A stretch of DNA of 64,000 nt, from NCBI GenBank assembly GCA_039566865.1, contig CM076955.1:6512501-6576500 (forward strand), given 5' to 3'. Below the pieces are notes generated by a model. It did not search any database and had not been told where the DNA came from. It saw only the letters and a list, made by a program, of their open reading frames with translations. A program made the translations under genes and the position numbers. Position 1 is the stretch's first letter, and each line of letters starts with the position of its first letter. Source of the stretch: Aurelia coerulea. Taxonomy: Eukaryota; Cnidaria; Scyphozoa; Semaeostomeae; Ulmaridae. Below, piece after piece: positions 58,101 to 64,000 of the stretch.

Positions 58101-60155
58101 TGAAGAAAAAGAATCAAATATTTGCACGAGTTAAACGTTAAATGTGGAAAACTCACCTCTGCTTACAAATCAGGCAATCTGACAATGTTGGACAACTATA
58201 CGCCTATCACGGTAATTCCTCCTCTATCAAAAGTTATGGAGAAGATCATTTATAATCAACTGTCCCAGTACCTTGAGTCGAATGGCCTATTGTGCCCACA
58301 TCAGTTTGGGTTTAGACAAGGGAGATCTACGCAACATGCAGTTACCTAACTGTCAGAAAAGGTTACACAGAAAATTGACAAAGGGCTATGTATTGGTGCT
58401 GTCTATATTGACCTCCGTCAAGCCTTCGACACAGCATGTCATGTAACCTTGCGGGAAAAATTACCAGGTGATGTGGAATTACAATGGATAGGTGATTATG
58501 TCTCTAATAGAAAACAAAAAGTAATTTTTGATAGCACCAGCTCATGCGAAGAAAATGTTACATGTGGTGTCCCACAAGGATCCATCCTGGGGCCCCTTCT
58601 TTTTAGGCTAATAATCAACGACATCATTCCATATTCCGCTCACTGATGCTGGCATTATATTATATGCCGACGATAGTGTTCAATATTGTGCACGAAAGAA
58701 CTAAAATGAAATAGAACATTTACTTAACAGTGCACTGCAAACAGTTGCAGACTGGTTTAATGAAAATAACTTGTTCATTAACTTGAAAAAAGGTAAAACT
58801 GAATTTTGCTATATGGATCACATCAAAAGTTGTCCAAATAGCCAAAGGTGGACATCAAAATCTACAATCAAACTATTCATGAGACAAAATCATACAAGTA
58901 CATTGGTGCAGATTTGGATAACCATCTGAACCTACATCAACATTTTGAAAATGTGTACAAAAAAAGCATCCGCCAGAGTAAAGCTTTTATCTCGTATTCG
59001 CGAAAAAGTCAGACGTCATGTAGCAGAATCGATATACATAACAATGATACGATACGGCCACTGCTGTTGTACTGCTACCCACTACAGCTTTCCCTACCCC
59101 AAGGAACAGTAAACAAGCTACAGTGTATACAAAATAGAGCAGCCAGAATTTTCAACCCAAGAGCAAAGATAACGTCATGGGACAACAAAGACCTGAATGG
59201 TTACTTCAAAAGATCTCAGCATGACATTAATACTCTTGTGTTGTTTTACCGAAAATGCGCACTGAAACTGGAAAAAAAATCGTTTGTCTACCAGGGAGCC
59301 CGCATTTTCAACCGACGAAATATCCATCTTGCTATATAAATAGAAACTAAAACCATGGAAGTCTTTGTAGATGTCCAAGAAAAATGTATTTGACTCCAAT
59401 AAATTCTTATCCTTTAATTGTACATTAAACTATTTCCATTTTATTCTACTTTTTTGCCTTAATTTCAACTACAACGATTGTCAATAGGTAGGATTACAGG
59501 TCCTGCAATGATACCAGATAGTTTTATGCTGAACAAGTCAACCTGTCAAAATATTAGTTATCATTATTATCATTATTATTAAGTTTTGTTTTGAAAAGTT
59601 TCCTTTCGAACCATGTTGCTTTCGAATACATTTGCACCTTTGACCCGGATGTTAACAGTACCACTAAAGGGTAAACAGTTTAGATCAATGATACGACTAT
59701 GATATAAGATCTGTTCTATATATTCATAATTTCTGCCGTCAATGCAGTTTTACTAAAAGCACATAGATGAAATTTTTCCCCATCTTTCTCACATCACTAT
59801 TTTGTCTGTAAAACATCTAACTACGATCTAATAGATCAGACAACAAATTTTGACGGAGGAAGGTGGATTTAGGTGGGAATCAAACTGCTACAGACCGGTG
59901 TACTGTATTAATAGCTTTGTTTTTAGTTTACTAGCGTATGCGGTATTTTGCTATTTTTTAGTGCGGTATTGCGGTATTTGGTGTCTTTTTCGTGCGGTAT
60001 TGCGGTATTGGGACCCCCCCGAAGTACCCCTCCTAATACGCTCTTCATGTTTTGTAGATGAGTCCAAATACAAGGACGACCAACAAAGATACACTGGCAA
60101 CATCTTTGGAAATAGAATGGAAACGGGTAGCTACGTAAACAATTCTATGAAGTGA
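38671..60155 (+). CDS. Ionotropic glutamate receptor-like channel with K+ filter
   Basis: Seven exons: 38671-39360, 40337-40431, 43244-43391, 44429-44492, 47241-47548, 48513-48654, 60058-60155. All junctions are GT-AG, phases agree, and the total is 1545 nt or 514 residues. Signal peptide about 1-30. S1 half of a bilobed ligand domain about 55-205 (SWIEWAPYF, SGIYKKILDML, VDGFPFLF). Helix 1 about 210-229. Pore helix and filter TTVGYGD at 259-265. Helix 2 about 276-299, ending LLMANFTNLI. S2 about 300-400 (VGVMRGRPEA, FDTFEKALDAL, GVLIEKNSA). Helix 3 at 450-469, then a short basic and hydrophilic tail. The architecture is that of ionotropic glutamate receptors without the N-terminal domain. 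The filter is that of potassium channels, as in bacterial GluR0. Predicted plasma-membrane ligand-gated K+ channel; the ligand is unknown, since the Arg that binds the amino acid carboxylate in most receptors seems replaced (Tyr near 174). First Met of two chosen. Confidence 0.88.
39361..40336 (+). other. Intron 1 of channel gene
   Basis: 976 bp, AT-rich, GT-AG. No mobile element recognised. The in-frame extension of exon 1 past 39360 is intron. Confidence 0.7.
40337..40431 (+). CDS. Channel exon 2: pore helix to first filter Gly
   Basis: Acceptor TTTTCCAG, donor GTACGT. Encodes an acidic turret (SNSDDFPYEF), the pore helix AGAAVGFWFTCVT, and MTTV plus two bases of the Gly codon. Phase 2 at the donor. 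Confidence 0.9.
40640..40765 (+). repeat. tRNA-derived SINE, copy 2 (intron 2)
   Basis: GACGCAGTGGTGTAATCC supplies an A-box-like word and GGGTTCGATACCCGG a good B-box (consensus GGTTCGANTCC), about 50 bp apart. Then follows GAGCCCCACCACTTGAGC, shared with 32105-32230. It is not a real tRNA gene: no cloverleaf closes. Confidence 0.7.
41430..41615 (-). repeat. Retroposon 3-prime end with (AATA)n (intron 2)
   Basis: Matches the repeat at 3600-3860 through CCTGTTTCACATTGGA and neighbouring words, and is bordered by ATAATAATAATA at 41585-41609. Confidence 0.5.
41684..42122. mobile_element. CCCGGG-ended palindromic element, copy D (intron 2)
   Basis: Ends CCCGGGAGG with a G run and GTACTCCCATTATGGCC; inverted CACAATGGGAGTAC, C run, CCCGGG. 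Flanks TCAAAATG (41676-41683) and CCAAAATG (42123-42130) match in 7 of 8. Subterminal AGGAGGGTCCAGTCCG is inverted as TGACTGGACCCCCCT. The interior differs from copies A and C but repeats ACTACCA and TTTGAGGG words. Confidence 0.83.
42130..42945 (-). pseudogene. LINE C-terminal fragment (intron 2)
   Basis: Minus-strand pieces in three frames: KEEKLLGVVIDHKLNFKQHV, KAYVMSHFSYCPLIWMFHDR, IHERALRIAYH, QRNLQLLVTEIY, then YNLRV and TAYGLETVSFLGQNLWRDLP. This is the RT thumb and conserved tail of a CR1/L2-type LINE. Frameshifts near 42410 and 42740, and the micro-hairpin at 42344, show it is dead. Confidence 0.82.
42344..42387. mobile_element. 44-bp micro-hairpin insertion, 10-bp TSD
   Basis: AGCCTGCGTGCAGACTCT, a few loop bases, then AAGAGTCTGCAAGCAGGCT: stem of about 18 bp with one mismatch. 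AGATGTTGCT flanks exactly at 42334-42343 and 42388-42397. The host LINE tail reads through the site if the insert is removed. Confidence 0.88.
43244..43391 (+). CDS. Channel exon 3: filter YGD and helix 2
   Basis: Acceptor GTATTTTAG, donor GTAGGT. Its first base completes the filter Gly, then YGDKSPKSF, helix 2 (TWMLISLCLFPLLMANF) and the start of S2. Phase 0 at the donor. Confidence 0.92.
43815..44260. mobile_element. Foldback MITE, left-arm remnant, copy 3 (intron 3)
   Basis: Aligns with the left arm of 941-1541: AAGCGATTAGCGTCTGA, AACAAACAAAGCCGCAAAAG, GAAAGAAGAAGGGTAAATC and TTAGGGCTCAAATGAAAC in the same order with about 15-20 percent difference by eye. The right arm is missing. Confidence 0.75.
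44429..44492 (+). CDS. Channel exon 4: start of S2
   Basis: 64 nt between acceptor TTGGCCATAG and donor GTTGGT: VGVMRGRPEATCARKDNADV and K. The donor is weak, but phase 1 fits exon 5 (G plus AG gives Glu). Confidence 0.82.
44780..46480 (+). pseudogene. LINE C-terminal fragment (intron 4)
   Basis: Reads MVTRMLGKINVKQKFLYRKQ, LRRLLLNALIQPHFDYACTA, VQKIQTAQNNAF, then after frame changes DIPFRKSNAGQKYLSYLGPK and TWNSLSSEM; after the nested element it continues MSPIKTRHHLSRSWHG. Typical tail of an RT-bearing LINE of another subfamily than the fragment at 42130-42945. Nonfunctional. Confidence 0.8.
45393..46361. mobile_element. TA-flanked foldback element in LINE (intron 4)
   Basis: Ends CAGGGTGTCCCAAAAAAGTG and exact inverse CACTTTTTTGGGACACCCTG; TA at 45391-45392 and 46362-46363. 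Inner arms pair at many places (GTCCGAC, TTTAAATTTGAAT). It is the cleanest terminus of the GGTGTCCC subfamily. Confidence 0.92.
46480..47240. other. Rest of intron 4
   Basis: GC-rich inverted patch at 46670-46850 (TGGAGGGGGGTCTGCTCTG against CAGGGGGGCTGCCG-like words) may be another small GC-ended element. Otherwise nothing supported. Confidence 0.35.
47241..47548 (+). CDS. Channel exon 5: main S2 lobe
   Basis: Acceptor TACCAACCAG, donor GTATTT. Encodes FDTFEKALDALANKEVNG, VLIEKNSA, a Lys-rich stretch and a Gln-rich end. The Glu in LIEKN is at or near the place of the conserved acidic residue that contacts the ligand amine in glutamate receptors. Confidence 0.88.
47549..48512 (+). other. 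Intron 5 of channel gene
   Basis: 964 bp. No mobile element recognised. A minus-strand open frame (48073-48306) with a hydrophobic run is discussed among the findings but not called as a gene. Confidence 0.65.
48513..48654 (+). CDS. Channel exon 6: last membrane helix
   Basis: Acceptor GTGATTTTAG, donor GTAAGA. Encodes a Lys-rich linker, the helix LLIPLAVLGGLVGFFILIGF and the cytoplasmic start SYDLFKRNSS. Phase 1 at the donor. Confidence 0.87.
48683..48805. repeat. Short direct and inverted repeat (intron 6)
   Basis: GTTAAAACGCTC occurs at about 48686 and 48759, each followed by CAAC and later TTTGTTGAGCGA. Between them GAACATCGCTC pairs with GAGCGATGTT. Probably the decayed core of a small MITE. 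Confidence 0.5.
49140..50020. mobile_element. Degenerate foldback element (intron 6)
   Basis: Left end CAGGGTGTCCCAGCAAAATA, right end TTTTTTTGTGACACTCTG, both beside TA. Homologous with 28383-29113. Interrupted near its right end by the GC-rich module at 49690-49817 (AAAGGGCGTGGTCTC, GCCCCCGG, GCTCGCTTCGCTCGC), shared with 4808 and 20768. Confidence 0.6.
50126..50785. mobile_element. GC-ended palindromic element holding a second one (intron 6)
   Basis: The outer pair is a C run then CCAGTAACGACCCC against GGGGTCGTTACTGG then a G run. The inner pair at about 50283-50640 reads GGTCACTACC against GAAGTGACC and a C run, with subterminal GGGATGTGCCATTTT against AAAATGGCACACCCC. The inner interior repeats AAATTTTAGGGTRTC five or six times; the outer has TTTCCCC words. 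The nesting shows that both are insertions, the inner one later. Confidence 0.7.
50823..51178. repeat. Long palindrome, arms about 150 bp (intron 6)
   Basis: TGCCTCGCAGTCATGCTCGC is inverted as GCGAGCACGACTGCGAGGCA about 80 bp on, and CACCGACCGAAAATGTGTGT is inverted near 51125. Arms differ by a 22-bp insertion in the right one. Foldback MITE without a clear target duplication. Confidence 0.8.
51320..52193. mobile_element. Second copy of the 12256-13288 element, opposite orientation
   Basis: From AACATAAGATCCTTTTGG to CTTTGTAATCAAAAA it is the reverse complement of most of 12256-13288, including the GCATCATCCTCC, AATGATGCGTTCGTTC and (CTTT)n regions (52100-52131). It is shorter by about 160 bp and close to identical by eye, so both moved recently. 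Confidence 0.8.
52194..52780. other. Intron 6 spacer, no feature seen
   Basis: AT-rich; no terminal repeats or coding evidence. Confidence 0.35.
52785..53064. repeat. Palindrome beside the DIRS-like element
   Basis: About 84 bp (ATTTCCCAATCAAACGAAC to GGAGGTGTAC, from 52787) is inverted at about 52980-53062 around a spacer of about 105 bp. Within it, GAGAGAGCGCAGTAGTTCAT at about 52866 also occurs inverted at 57700-57720 near the other end of the element. Either the outer part of the element or a relic of a related one. Confidence 0.75.
53221..54459 (-). CDS. Tyrosine recombinase of DIRS-like element
   Basis: 412 codons. N-terminal core-binding domain: AWRDSTKKQYTTHIKKWVLY, LTSLYQQGLSFSSINTARSA. 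Catalytic domain: ALLLGLLSGQRCQTIQFLN (first Arg), YSCHSTRAASTT (His-x-x-Arg), GWTQEQTFQRFYNIPV (nucleophile Tyr). The R, H-x-x-R and Y set is complete, unlike in the copy at 23150-24172. It would join the circular cDNA to the genome. The true start may be downstream of ATG 54459, given the overlap with RNase H. Confidence 0.92.
   Translation of the reverse strand: MDWSQILLFSPFQLCATCTTKDTPRLCVGSCSCAKMAYTNLVSTFVTPASCSTSVSTAKPQITVSPGVPGVSTSSVSKIDFNDLPSIRHRFSQYGLSPSSLDIIMAAWRDSTKKQYTTHIKKWVLYCSANNCDPVHPPLATALDFLTSLYQQGLSFSSINTARSALSSFCNFETLDVAFGQLPVVKRFMKGVFQLRPSLPKYHSMWEVKSVFDFLRSQPSISELPLKELSPRLALLLGLLSGQRCQTIQFLNIQHMDVTNTTYTFYIVEKLKHTRPGVHQKPLCFMKYDIEPRLCIYSHLSEYLRRTASFRGEHKQLLLSFVRPHSPVSRDTISRWCRTILDKAGIDISTYSCHSTRAASTTCLVNRNFDLKDIMAAAGWTQEQTFQRFYNIPVNNTFNFGNALLSAGNIPM
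54150..56165 (-). CDS. Reverse transcriptase and RNase H of DIRS-like element
   Basis: 671 codons. RT: FIVPKPDNQVRLILNLKALN, MASIDLKDAYYSVPIQP (catalytic Asp), YTAFPNGLASCPRKFTK, and SSYIDDIYLQS with the aspartate pair. RNase H: IYSDASLIGWGAATG, ALELLAAFFAIKSF, RIMLDNTAAVCIINR, ENITADRESR. The C-terminal block LFASRLNAQCPNYCSLRPDP and PFSCVLRALQKIRQD is usual for DIRS polymerases. All key residues are present. The frame overlaps the recombinase frame by 310 nt, a DIRS habit. It makes cDNA from element RNA. Confidence 0.92.
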   Translation of the reverse strand: MEQLEQVNTTVTCFSSFVDLQLCPYLHDRVKQFSAGQIKHHLRQWQNITSDQYILQMVAGDIIEFNGNPPTNNVCPNNHISHDSIANVKTEIDSLLAKRVLVPCEHENNEFISPIFIVPKPDNQVRLILNLKALNANVTYYHFKMDSIHTVISMVTPNCWMASIDLKDAYYSVPIQPAYQKYLRFQFLGKLYQYTAFPNGLASCPRKFTKLVKPPLATLRERGHLVSSYIDDIYLQSETYAGCIQTVKATLKLFDTLGFVAHPTKSEFIPKQEIVFLGFVLNSVTMKITLTPKRYDKVLQFLNFIRENASKVKIRDVARTLGYMVSSFPAIPFGGAHYRWLEQDKTRALKASKGDFEKKMALSSSAISNVEWWLQNLPHSYGNIEKASFDLTIYSDASLIGWGAATGHLTTGGKWSHRESQYHINALELLAAFFAIKSFKDSILHKNVRIMLDNTAAVCIINRKGTAHNDTCNTIVVQIWEFCQENNILLTAYHIPGTENITADRESRIFSNHDAEWMLNPNCLQKALNTLNFQPEIDLFASRLNAQCPNYCSLRPDPSASHIDAFSISWTGLKFYCFPPFSCVLRALQKIRQDFALGVVVVPKWPTQIWYPHLLRLLAAPPVFLRPSRKLLYLPECPESVHPLYQKLTLMICLLSGTDSHNMAYLPLPLT
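56144..57532 (-). CDS. Gag-like protein of DIRS-like element
   Basis: 462 codons from ATG 57532. The N-terminal half is acidic and Ser-rich (SVSDSDDEESFSVES) with a short basic KRSPNRKRK run. The middle (FKTELETGQRKQIKAKYLVP, CTELFWPPVNEHIW, AMQDTLVTASGAIAASLNDL) is the conserved core seen in DIRS first frames. The end is Arg/Gly/Gln-rich and likely binds RNA. It overlaps the next frame by 22 nt, allowing coupled translation. Confidence 0.82.
   Translation of the reverse strand: MPMDNAERDLASGQDLETTQSNNNCVTESSSSASVQESPMMVTLLKTMQEQLQVSNQLLFGLVTEIKRSPNRKRKISVSDSDDEESFSVESRPHQGKIARESATISVAPHRQKIALVNEPSASGSHVPSQISFGVQQSEPTANMPETLPSVPDPSQHLPVDDDDVLSLYGDHDIDQADHRVNRKNDDLHDPDADQGQATLQNEPGQQDHEELISSDVFLESIDSSTSITAPKGPSVSANLATLINTRFKTELETGQRKQIKAKYLVPENCTELFWPPVNEHIWNPLKPDVKGADRALVAMQDTLVTASGAIAASLNDLLLSRDKTKPLDYKELSTRLIDVVSLLGSVCRELSYRRKEALRPYINADFKFACNRSTKPDKFLFGNDISKTMQEVKTMGKIVQKFPQKARGGSQFRGSGQKPQNKSYGQPFLSQRGRISYPPRRNQGQFPSGQNKKKSWNNWSK
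57780..60031. mobile_element. GC-ended element with GCGGTATT repeats, split by LINE
   Basis: Ends AGGGGTACTTCGGGG and CCCCGAAGTACCCCT. Flanks TCTAATAG (57772-57779) and CCTAATAC (60032-60039) match in 6 of 8. Inside both ends are direct repeats of TGCGGTATTGCGGTA (57797-57900 and 59935-60010). The middle holds a LINE fragment. The right end lies 26 bp from exon 7 of the channel gene. Confidence 0.8.
58122..59590 (+). pseudogene. LINE fragment inside the GCGGTATT element
   Basis: Reads LDNYTPITVIPPLSKVMEKI, LCPHQFGFRQGRSTQHAVT, VYIDLRQAFDTACH, VTCGVPQGSILGPLLF, ILYADDSV in a shifted frame (58655), YKYIGADLDNHLNLHQHFE and LQCIQNRAARIF, ending near 59400; (TTA)n-like sequence at 59550-59590. 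CR1/L2-like RT with many stops. It keeps YADD but is dead. Confidence 0.82.
60058..60155 (+). CDS. Channel exon 7: cytoplasmic tail and stop
   Basis: Acceptor TGTTTTGTAG. The carried G plus AT gives Asp, then ESKYKDDQQRYTGNIFGNRM, ETGSYVNNSMK and TGA at 60153-60155. The phase match after an 11.4-kb intron supports it, but a nearer alternative last exon cannot be excluded. Confidence 0.65.
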
Positions 60156-61865
60156 TAAATTTTGTCCTGTTTTTGAAACACTAAAAGTTATTGTACCCCT
60201 TCAGTGACCACTCTCGGTGCTTCCTCTATTGTTTGTCACACACGCGACGTAACAGGTATCAACTATACATCATTCGATTCGTCATTAAATGGAGAATATT
60301 TATGATGAAAAAAGAACACAAACAACCAAGAATTGTGCGCTATATACCTGAAATACTAAAATTGGACCTTCCCCTTTCTATAACCTCCCCGTACCAACAG
60401 ATAAGTTTCATATAAACCTCCATGAGATTTTTGCATTTTTAACGTATTAATCTAGCAATGCGTGTCCTTGCTTCACAAAAATTGATAAAACAACTTTGCC
60501 CTTCACCCCGGCCTCGTTTTGAGATTCATTCAAATGTTAAATTTGAACCATGAAATTATTTTCAAAACTTAGACACACGTCGTTCCCCCTATACTATTTC
60601 TCTGTCTGCCAGAAGTTTCTTGGCGCAAGTCTACAGTTCTACACTGTTGTTAATGATTGAAATTCACTAACCTTCGGTCATCAAACATTATCCTCCTTAT
60701 GTAAACAGCATTTTCCTTGCTATACGTCACATTAAATAGCTTAAAATTCATCGAAGAATAAAAGAAAATTCTTAAAAATTTGTCAGAAATTGTAGGTAGA
60801 TGTGTATGCTATCCAAATGTAAAGAAATCCGAAAAATGATCGGATAAAAAGTTTATCGTCCCGAAGGGGTACAATGACCTTAAGCAATGAACTGGATGAC
60901 CCAAAACGGGCTCATGAGCAAGATCACAACCAGCTGGTTCAACAAAATTAATGACAAATTCTTTTGTCACCATTTGGTTGCAAGGTTTGGTCATCTGTTG
61001 ATATGCAACCGTACACCAAACAAATATTTCCAAGCCTACATGTCTCATTTAGAGCAAACTAATCGCCAGTCAACATTTTGTGAAAAACTTGACATAGAGA
61101 TGGATTTGAAGTCGTCTGGGGAATGTATTGTTTGCAAAACGACTGAACTATTCTCCTTAATGCAAATTCGTATTTAGCAAATTTGGAATTCGGCCTGTTT
61201 CACATCTTCCAAAACATGGACTGGAGAAGGACAGAAAAGTCCGAGAAATGAATGAATTTGTATTTTTGAAATTGGTTTTTCGGAGGGTAGCCACGACTTA
61301 AACCGATCAAGATACCTTGTTTGTGTTCATACCATTTGCTCTCAGGAAGCTAGGCGCGATCTGGCTCGTGAAGTTTTCTTGGGTCACCCGGTACGCTTGC
61401 ATTGCGTTCTGTTTGTATGTTGTAAGTATTTGCATAGCACAAAATGTGACTAAATATTGTATACATGTGATATAGGATTTAAGCCTTCCCTGCAACCTCG
61501 GTCTGAACGTTAAGGACCCCAGATAATGTGGAACAAAAAGCCGGTCGGTATCTGCATCCGTTCGCATAGAGCATCAAGTTTTTTTTTAATGTTGTTGGGA
61601 CAATAGGAGATAGCCTAGTGATTTTTGGCTGTGACTTGAACAAGACATAAATCATTCAACATTATGGGAAAAACAATACAAAGAATTGAGTTGTAGCCCA
61701 TTGAGACAAAGGTTTCAAAAAGGTAACTTTCTTTTTCAGTGCTCCATAGCTCCATAGCCAACCCTCTGCTGTCGTTGAATGAACCAAAAACTTAGGTTTG
61801 ATGGAGCTTATTTTTAATCATGCTAGCGGATTAAAATTAGTTAAAGTATTCCAGTCCAGATACTA
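60156..61865. other. No gene; possible degenerate foldback near 60886-61400
   Basis: GATGACCCAAAACGGGCTCA near 60895 is imperfectly inverted near 61370-61395 (GGGTCACCCGGTA), as in an old TA-flanked element. The 96- and 86-codon open frames there are readings of the two arms. No exon supported. Confidence 0.4.
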
Positions 61866-62819
61866 CCAGGTGTGTGTCTCAGGAAAAAGTACCTCTATTT
61901 GCGTCTGCACAGTAAACGTAAAAATCAAAAATGTTTTCAATCTTTATAATCGAGAGGCTTCAACATAAATTTTGATGTAAACTACGTGAAAGTCGGTCAA
62001 GAAATCGCTGATGTATATCGTCATTTTAAAGCCAAAATAGGTCCTAGTTGAATCAAGAACCTGAAGTGAAGCACGAGCACCCAGAAAATTCATAGCTAGT
62101 AATTTTAAACAAACACCTGGGATTTAAAAGGAAACGAGCTATAGGTATTGAATCATGCAAAGATTAAAAGCTGCATGTCTTACGATCAAAATTGCATGTT
62201 TTTTAATGACAGCATTGCTTCTTCTTGATGACAATATCAATGCAAAATGGAAGCCCTTTCTCGAGAAGAAGGCTCAACTTCGAACAATAACGCAATTTTA
62301 GGCCCGAAAAATAAGAAACTAATTAAGAAACTTTTACTACTAAAACACCGAAATTTTCATGCGAAATCAAGAAACTTTTAGTACTAAGTGCTGATCCAAG
62401 TTTCTTATGAAAAAAAAAACGTGTAACGAAAATCAATAGGCAAAGAGTTAATCGATGGCATAAATTAAAAATGTAAAACGGCTTTGGTACCAATGATTTG
62501 ACATTTCAGCAAGAAAAAACGAGACAAAGTATCATCCTTTCGTTCTACCTATTTGATTTGGATGCAGTTCGAGAGCCTTCTTATTCGCGATGAAGCAATT
62601 TCCATTTGCTTGGCTGGATTTTCTAGAACAATGTTCAATGCTGCAAAGGCTCTGGTGTTACACATGGTCAACTTTTAAAGTTGAAGTGATGATAAATCGG
62701 CGAGCTCTTGACTGTTCTTGACGAATTGTCGCGGGTTTGCATCAAAGTTTAAGTTGAAACCCCTATGACTTTCGATACAAGTTTTTAAACCCACCGTGCA
62801 CCTTTAGTGAGACAACCAG
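61866..62819. mobile_element. Probable degenerate TA-flanked foldback element
   Basis: CCAGGTGTGTGTCTCAGGAA at the left resembles the CCGGGTGTCTCA ends at 35705. AGTGAGACAACCAGTA near 62808 may be its inverted partner. Poorly preserved; boundaries tentative. Confidence 0.4.
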
Positions 62820-64000
62820 TATTAAAAACTAAAATATGGACACGCTACAATAGTTGCAGTTTTAAAAGTCCGCCTGAACAGCTCACAGCAAAAGCATTTT
62901 AGAGGTGACTTTTGTACAATTCAATTCAATTCGTAAAACAAAAGTTGTACAGTGAAAAGCGACAATAATTTGCAGAAATGTTGCGAAGGTATCCGTTAAC
63001 GAAGCAGATAACACAAAGATAGGCGTAGAGCATAAGTTTCCCCGTAATTCTTAGTAAATATATACAAATCACAATCCTTGGAGAGAAACTACAATGCTTA
63101 CCTAGCTCTAAAGTGCCGAAAGGAAATTACCAATAAAATCATCATAGAATCTACCACGGAATATTTACTCGTAGTTTTCACGTGCTAAGGCAACCAATTT
63201 AAGCTACATTAGCAGAAAAACTTGTAAAAGTCAAACATCTTCGCACGCAAATTGGTTTCTTTCTGAGGAAAGCCAAAAAATATTCGTTTTACAAGCCTTA
63301 AACTTCTTGAACTTCTTAAGAAACTGTTCCTTCCTCAGAGTTTTGTATATATTTTAGAAATTATATATGTAGGGTGCTGGTCTGGCATGAGATCTAAAAT
63401 TACAGTAATTCTAAAATGAAAGAATACAAATTACAAAAATATCAACATAATGAGCACCGAACCAGGGCACCTGTAGAAAAACCGGGACACCAGGACAACC
63501 AAGCTCAATCCGAGACACTTGGACTGTCAAAAGGGATACGAAAACAACAAAAATTAAATCTGATATCGATATGGCGGAGGGGGGGGGGGGGGGGGGGGAG
63601 AACAAACAGGACTTGGGTAAAAAAATGATTTGCATCGAAAAAGTGTGCTTTTCAAGAGCTTTCTCTGCAAATGTAGCTATGTTTTTCCCCTCAGATCTGT
63701 GCTCTCTCCTCGTGGGAGAAATTTAATATTGTATAAGAAGCCTACCACTGTTTGTTATTCTGCAGTTGTTAACTCGTAGGCTGTAGGCTTAGATTCACAG
63801 TAAATAGTCTGCTAATATCTCTCTCTGTGTGTCAATGTCTCACTTAATCCGCCAAGAAATCTTCGTTAGTTTGAGACAGATTATCAAGCAGTGCCTTTCT
63901 CCCAAAAAACTAAACTGACAATCATACGTCGAAACAGGCATACGTCGAGAGATAACGAAAGAGCGGACCTTGGATGTTGAGAGGTTTTTGAGTTTTGAGC
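62820..64000. other. No gene; G run at 63579-63599
   Basis: AT-rich with a single run of about 19 G near 63580. Open frames of 70-74 codons here have no recognisable content. Confidence 0.4.

Noticed and set aside
60887..61177. 96-codon open frame as a new gene or further exon
   Set aside because: Its start lies in one arm of an imperfect inverted repeat whose other arm gives a similar reading on the opposite strand.
63579..63599. G run as a quadruplex regulatory element
   Set aside because: A plain mononucleotide run with no gene nearby and prone to sequencing error.

Overview
The window looks like nuclear DNA of an invertebrate animal, most plausibly an anthozoan cnidarian (coral or sea anemone). 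The evidence is one spliced gene with GT-AG introns, LINE and tyrosine-recombinase (DIRS-type) retroelements, and many short foldback DNA transposons with GC-rich ends. The taxon is inferred from repeat style, not proven. Nothing suggests a bacterium: there are no operons, and long open frames occur only in retroelements.

The one recognisable host gene runs 38671-60155 on the plus strand in seven coding exons (690, 95, 148, 64, 308, 142 and 98 nt). Phases fit at every junction and give 514 codons plus a stop. The product has a signal peptide and then the layout of an ionotropic glutamate receptor: ligand-lobe half S1, membrane helix, pore loop, membrane helix, half S2, last membrane helix. 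The pore loop carries a canonical potassium-channel filter, TTVGYGD. This is the most interesting object here: a candidate animal ligand-gated potassium channel resembling bacterial GluR0. Its introns are full of mobile elements; the last is about 11.4 kb and holds a nearly intact DIRS-like element.

Layout. 1-10 kb: LINE fragments on both strands, two hAT-type MITEs with 8-bp target duplications, a 113-bp perfect palindrome, and GC-ended palindromic elements. 10.8-15.6 kb: a nearly full-length minus-strand LINE (endonuclease, reverse transcriptase, CCHC-like tail), broken by a 1-kb insertion and one stop codon. 16.2-18.0 kb and 25.0-27.2 kb: two arrays of a 122-bp satellite in opposite orientation, enclosing a piggyBac-like MITE (TTAA), a large hAT-like element and a truncated tyrosine-recombinase retroelement (21.1-24.2 kb). 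27.6-29.8 kb: a LINE with two nested insertions. 30.6-36.7 kb: a hAT-like element, a decayed integrase-like gene, a tRNA-derived SINE, a tandem repeat and nested foldback elements. 38.7-60.2 kb: the channel gene and the elements in its introns. 60.2-64 kb: no gene seen; degenerate inverted-repeat elements.

Three repeat families deserve attention. (i) Micro-hairpins of 21-59 bp with 8-10 bp direct repeats, three cases. (ii) CCCGGG-ended elements with 8-bp duplications, inverted subterminal blocks and a different internal minisatellite in each copy. (iii) Foldback elements flanked by TA, one of which has its empty site visible in the satellite it interrupts.
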